The translations under genes were made by a program, and so were the position numbers. This document shows positions 60,851-64,000 of a stretch of 64,000 bases of DNA, in pieces. The stretch comes from Promicromonospora sp. MEB111 (GTDB lineage: Bacteria > Actinomycetota > Actinomycetes > Actinomycetales > Cellulomonadaceae), in NCBI RefSeq assembly GCF_030209445.1, contig NZ_JARVSD010000028.1, positions 1 through 64,000 of the forward strand, read 5' to 3'. The notes under the pieces were generated by a model. The model ran no database searches. It worked only from the letters and a program-made list of their open reading frames with translations, and had not been told where the DNA came from. Within the stretch, counting starts at the first letter, position 1. Each line of letters starts with the position of its first letter.

Positions 60851-60932
60851 CGACGCTGCCGAAGTGGTCCCTGGCCAGGGCGCTCGTCCCCTCCGCCGGA
60901 CCACACGCTCCGTGCACCGACCCGGAGGATCA

Positions 60933-63095
60933 GTGACCGTTGTCTCCGACCCGCTGCCGCCCTCGGGCGTGACGGCGGGCCCGGCCGGTGCGCCCGACGA
61001 CCGGCCGCTGCCGTTGGCCGTCGTCCGGCCCCGCGCGAGCGCGCACATCCCCGAGCTGCACGGCCTGCGCGGCCTGGCCCTGGCCCTCGTGGTGACGTTC
61101 CACCTGTTCGGCAACGGGCGGGTCTCCGGCGGCGTCGACGTGTTCCTGGTGCTCTCGGGGTTCCTGGCGACCGGCTCGCTGCTGCGCCGCGCCGACACCC
61201 GGAGCCTGCGCCTCGGCGAGCACTACGGGCGCACGTTCGCCCGCCTGGTGCCCCCGGCCCTGCTGGTGCTGGCCGCGACGGCGGCCCTCACCTGGTGGGT
61301 CCTGCCGCGCGGTACCTGGGTGCAGACCGGCCGTGAGCTCCTCGCCTCCGCGCTGTACTACGTGAACTGGGAGATGATCGCCGGCCAGCTCTCCTACGGC
61401 GCGGCCGGCCCCCAGACCAGCCCGCTGCAGCACTTCTGGTCGATGTCCGTCCAGGGGCAGTTCTTCCTGGTCTGGCCCGTCGTGGTGCTGCTCGTGGTGG
61501 CGGTCGCGCGCCGGCTGTGGATCAGCTCGCGCGACCTGCTGCTCGTGGTGGTCGGCGCGCTGACCGTGGCCTCGTTCGTCTTCGCGCTGAACCTGCACGG
61601 CACGGACCAGCCCGTCGCCTACTTCCACTCCTGGGCGCGGTTCTGGGAGCTGGGCGTGGGCGGCTTCCTCGCCCTGCTGCTGCCCTGGCTGCGGGTGCCC
61701 CACGGCCTGCGGCCGCTGCTGGGCTGGGCGGGGCTCGGCCTGGTGGTCTCCAGCGGCTTCGTGCTCGACGGCGGCGTGCTGTTCCCGGGGCCCTGGGCCC
61801 TGTGGCCGGTCACGGGCGCGCTGCTCGTGCTGCTGGGCTCCGGCGGAGGCGCCGCCTGGGGGCCGCGCCGGCTGCTGCAGGTGGCGCCCCTGCGCTTCGT
61901 GGCGGACATCTCCTACGCGCTCTACCTGTGGCACTGGCCGCTGCTCATCGCCTACCTGCACCACGCCGGGCTGGACCGGGTGGACCCGCTCGGCGCCGCG
62001 GCGATCATGGCGGTCTCGGTGGCGCTGTCCTGGCTCACCACCAAGCTGGTGGCCGATCCCGCGCAGCGGTTCCGGGAGGCGGTGGGCGGCGCGCGTGCGC
62101 TCGTGGCGACCGCGGTCTGCGTGTCGCTGGTGGCGGGCGGCACCGTCGTCGGCATCCGGCTGCTGGAGCGGCAGGACGCCGCCCTGCTCGCCGCCGCCGA
62201 GGCCGCCGCGCAGGCGGACGCGCGGGCCTATCCCGGGGCGCTCGCCCTGAGCCCGGCGCACGGCGCGGACGTGCCGGACGACGTCGAGGTGCTGCCGGCG
62301 CCCGCCGTCGCCGCGCTGGACCTGCCCGCCGTCGACGACGACGGCTGCATCCAGGAGAACGTGGTGAACCCGGGCACCGACGTGCCGATGACGTGCACGG
62401 TCACCGACTCGCCGGACGCGGACCACCTTGTGGTCATGGTGGGGGACTCCCACATGATCCAGTGGGCGCCGGCCATGGCCGAGGTGGGCAGCAGGGAGAA
62501 CTGGGAGGTGCTGCTCCTGGCCCGGCGTGGCTGCCGCCTCGCGGCGCCCGTGGGTCCGGTGGACCCGGCGGACATGTGCTGGTCGTGGCGGATCAACGCG
62601 CTGGAGCGGCTCGAGGAGCTGCGGCCCGACGCCGTGGTGGTGATCGGCAGCCGCACGTCGACCACGGAGCCGGGCGACACGGTGATCCCGGCGGAGGCCC
62701 GGGCCTGGCGGCAGCTCGCGAACGCGGGCATCCGGGTGGTCACCCTGCGCGACAACCCCCGGTTCGGGTTCCAGGTGCCCGCGTGCGTGGAGCAGCACGC
62801 CGACAGCGTGAGCTGCGCCCGGGCCCGCGCGGACGTGTACTCGCCGGTCAACCCCGTCGAGGACGCCGAGGGCGTGCCGGACTCGGCCGTGCACCTCGAC
62901 CTGACCCGGTACATCTGCGGGGACCAGCTCTGCCAGGGCGTGGTGGGCAACGTGCTGATCTACCGCGACGACAACCACATGACCGCCACCTACGCGGGGA
63001 CCCTCGCCCGCCCGCTGCACAACGCGCTGCGGGCCAAGGCGCAGTGGCTGTTCGTGGACCCGATGAAGCCCCCGGCGGTGCGCACCCGCTTCTGA
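60933..63095 (+). CDS. OafA-like acyltransferase with C-terminal SGNH domain
   Basis: A 720-residue protein. The first part is acyltransferase-3: about 10 TM helices, with IPELHGLRGLALALVVTFHL (catalytic histidine near residue 66), YGRTFARLVPPALLVL, HFWSMSVQGQFFLVWP and DISYALYLWHWPLL. The C-terminal soluble part is SGNH-like, VVMVGDSHMIQWAPAM with GDSH in place of GDS, and later RDDNHMTATYAG (catalytic His). This arrangement acetylates surface glycans. GTG 60933 with GGAGG 4 bases upstream. Might O-acetylate the polymer made in the island. Confidence 0.9.
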   Translation: MTVVSDPLPPSGVTAGPAGAPDDRPLPLAVVRPRASAHIPELHGLRGLALALVVTFHLFGNGRVSGGVDVFLVLSGFLATGSLLRRADTRSLRLGEHYGRTFARLVPPALLVLAATAALTWWVLPRGTWVQTGRELLASALYYVNWEMIAGQLSYGAAGPQTSPLQHFWSMSVQGQFFLVWPVVVLLVVAVARRLWISSRDLLLVVVGALTVASFVFALNLHGTDQPVAYFHSWARFWELGVGGFLALLLPWLRVPHGLRPLLGWAGLGLVVSSGFVLDGGVLFPGPWALWPVTGALLVLLGSGGGAAWGPRRLLQVAPLRFVADISYALYLWHWPLLIAYLHHAGLDRVDPLGAAAIMAVSVALSWLTTKLVADPAQRFREAVGGARALVATAVCVSLVAGGTVVGIRLLERQDAALLAAAEAAAQADARAYPGALALSPAHGADVPDDVEVLPAPAVAALDLPAVDDDGCIQENVVNPGTDVPMTCTVTDSPDADHLVVMVGDSHMIQWAPAMAEVGSRENWEVLLLARRGCRLAAPVGPVDPADMCWSWRINALERLEELRPDAVVVIGSRTSTTEPGDTVIPAEARAWRQLANAGIRVVTLRDNPRFGFQVPACVEQHADSVSCARARADVYSPVNPVEDAEGVPDSAVHLDLTRYICGDQLCQGVVGNVLIYRDDNHMTATYAGTLARPLHNALRAKAQWLFVDPMKPPAVRTRF

Positions 63096-63100
63096 CCCCC

Positions 63101-63152
63101 GAACGTGTCAGACCCTCAGATCCCCGGAGGGATCTGAGGGTCTGACACGTTC
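63101..63152. terminator. Perfect inverted repeat between convergent genes (TGTCAGAC family)
   Basis: 24-base exact arms with loop CGGA; shoulders GTGTCAGACCC and GGGTCTGACAC. It separates the acyltransferase (+) and S8 peptidase (-) genes. Confidence 0.8.
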
Positions 63153-63163
63153 AGGGCGCGGCG

Positions 63164-64000
<837 letters not shown>

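Overview
The window is uniformly very GC-rich (roughly 70% or more by eye). It carries WhiB, DUF3499, TIGR03089, DUF5719 and DUF6716 proteins and many TANNNT -10 boxes placed right at start codons, so it is chromosomal DNA of a high-GC Actinomycetota. The gene set would suit Promicromonosporaceae or Cellulomonadaceae (inference). I saw no phage, plasmid, IS, CRISPR, tRNA or rRNA genes.

Layout. 1-9.9 kb: the end of an ABC exporter operon (ATPase tail and two tandem FtsX/MacB-type permeases), a convergent NarL/LuxR two-component pair, and a divergent OmpR-type pair. 9.9-15.6 kb: purK-purE, two LytR-CpsA-Psr (LCP) glycopolymer ligases and a TIGR03089 protein. 16-33.9 kb: a housekeeping core (whiB2-like gene, giant GT2, DUF5719, metallopeptidase-like gene, DUF3499, manA, manB, Trm112-like gene). 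It is interrupted at 22.3-30.3 kb by a surface-glycan block of three DUF2142-like GT-C proteins, a GT2, a GT4 and a flippase-like protein. 33.9-37.4 kb: two divergent secreted cell-wall enzymes (SpoIID-like and PGRP/amidase).

37.5-54.9 kb is the most interesting part, a surface-polysaccharide island. It holds two sulfotransferase-like genes, each paired with a polysaccharide pyruvyl transferase (PPT), and a third PPT with a long helical N-terminus. A three-part protein joins a GT42 (CstI/CstII-type) sialyltransferase domain to a GT8 domain and TPR-like repeats. A CMP-nonulosonate synthetase is fused to a KdsC-like HAD phosphatase, and a short NeuB lacks the SAF domain. A GT2, a DUF6716 putative glycosyltransferase, a polysialyltransferase-like protein and a Wzm/Wzt (TagGH-like) ABC exporter complete it. 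55.0-60.7 kb encodes sulfate activation: an APS kinase with an ATP-sulfurylase-like N-terminus, a TauE-type exporter preceded by a small overlapping ORF, and divergent cysQ-cysD-cysN. This supplies PAPS and clears PAP, exactly what the sulfotransferases would need. The window ends with an OafA-like acyltransferase and a partial subtilisin.

Working model (inference): mannose-6-phosphate or another C6 precursor plus PEP is condensed by NeuB, dephosphorylated and CMP-activated by the NeuA-HAD fusion, and transferred by GT42 and polysialyltransferase-like enzymes. The polymer is sulfated, pyruvylated and perhaps acylated, exported by the ABC transporter and attached to peptidoglycan by LCP proteins.

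At the DNA level, three signals recur: four perfect palindromes with a TGTCAGAC/GTCTGACA core, each between convergent genes; a dispersed intergenic repeat at 42.4 and 49.1 kb; and about a dozen predicted leaderless promoters.
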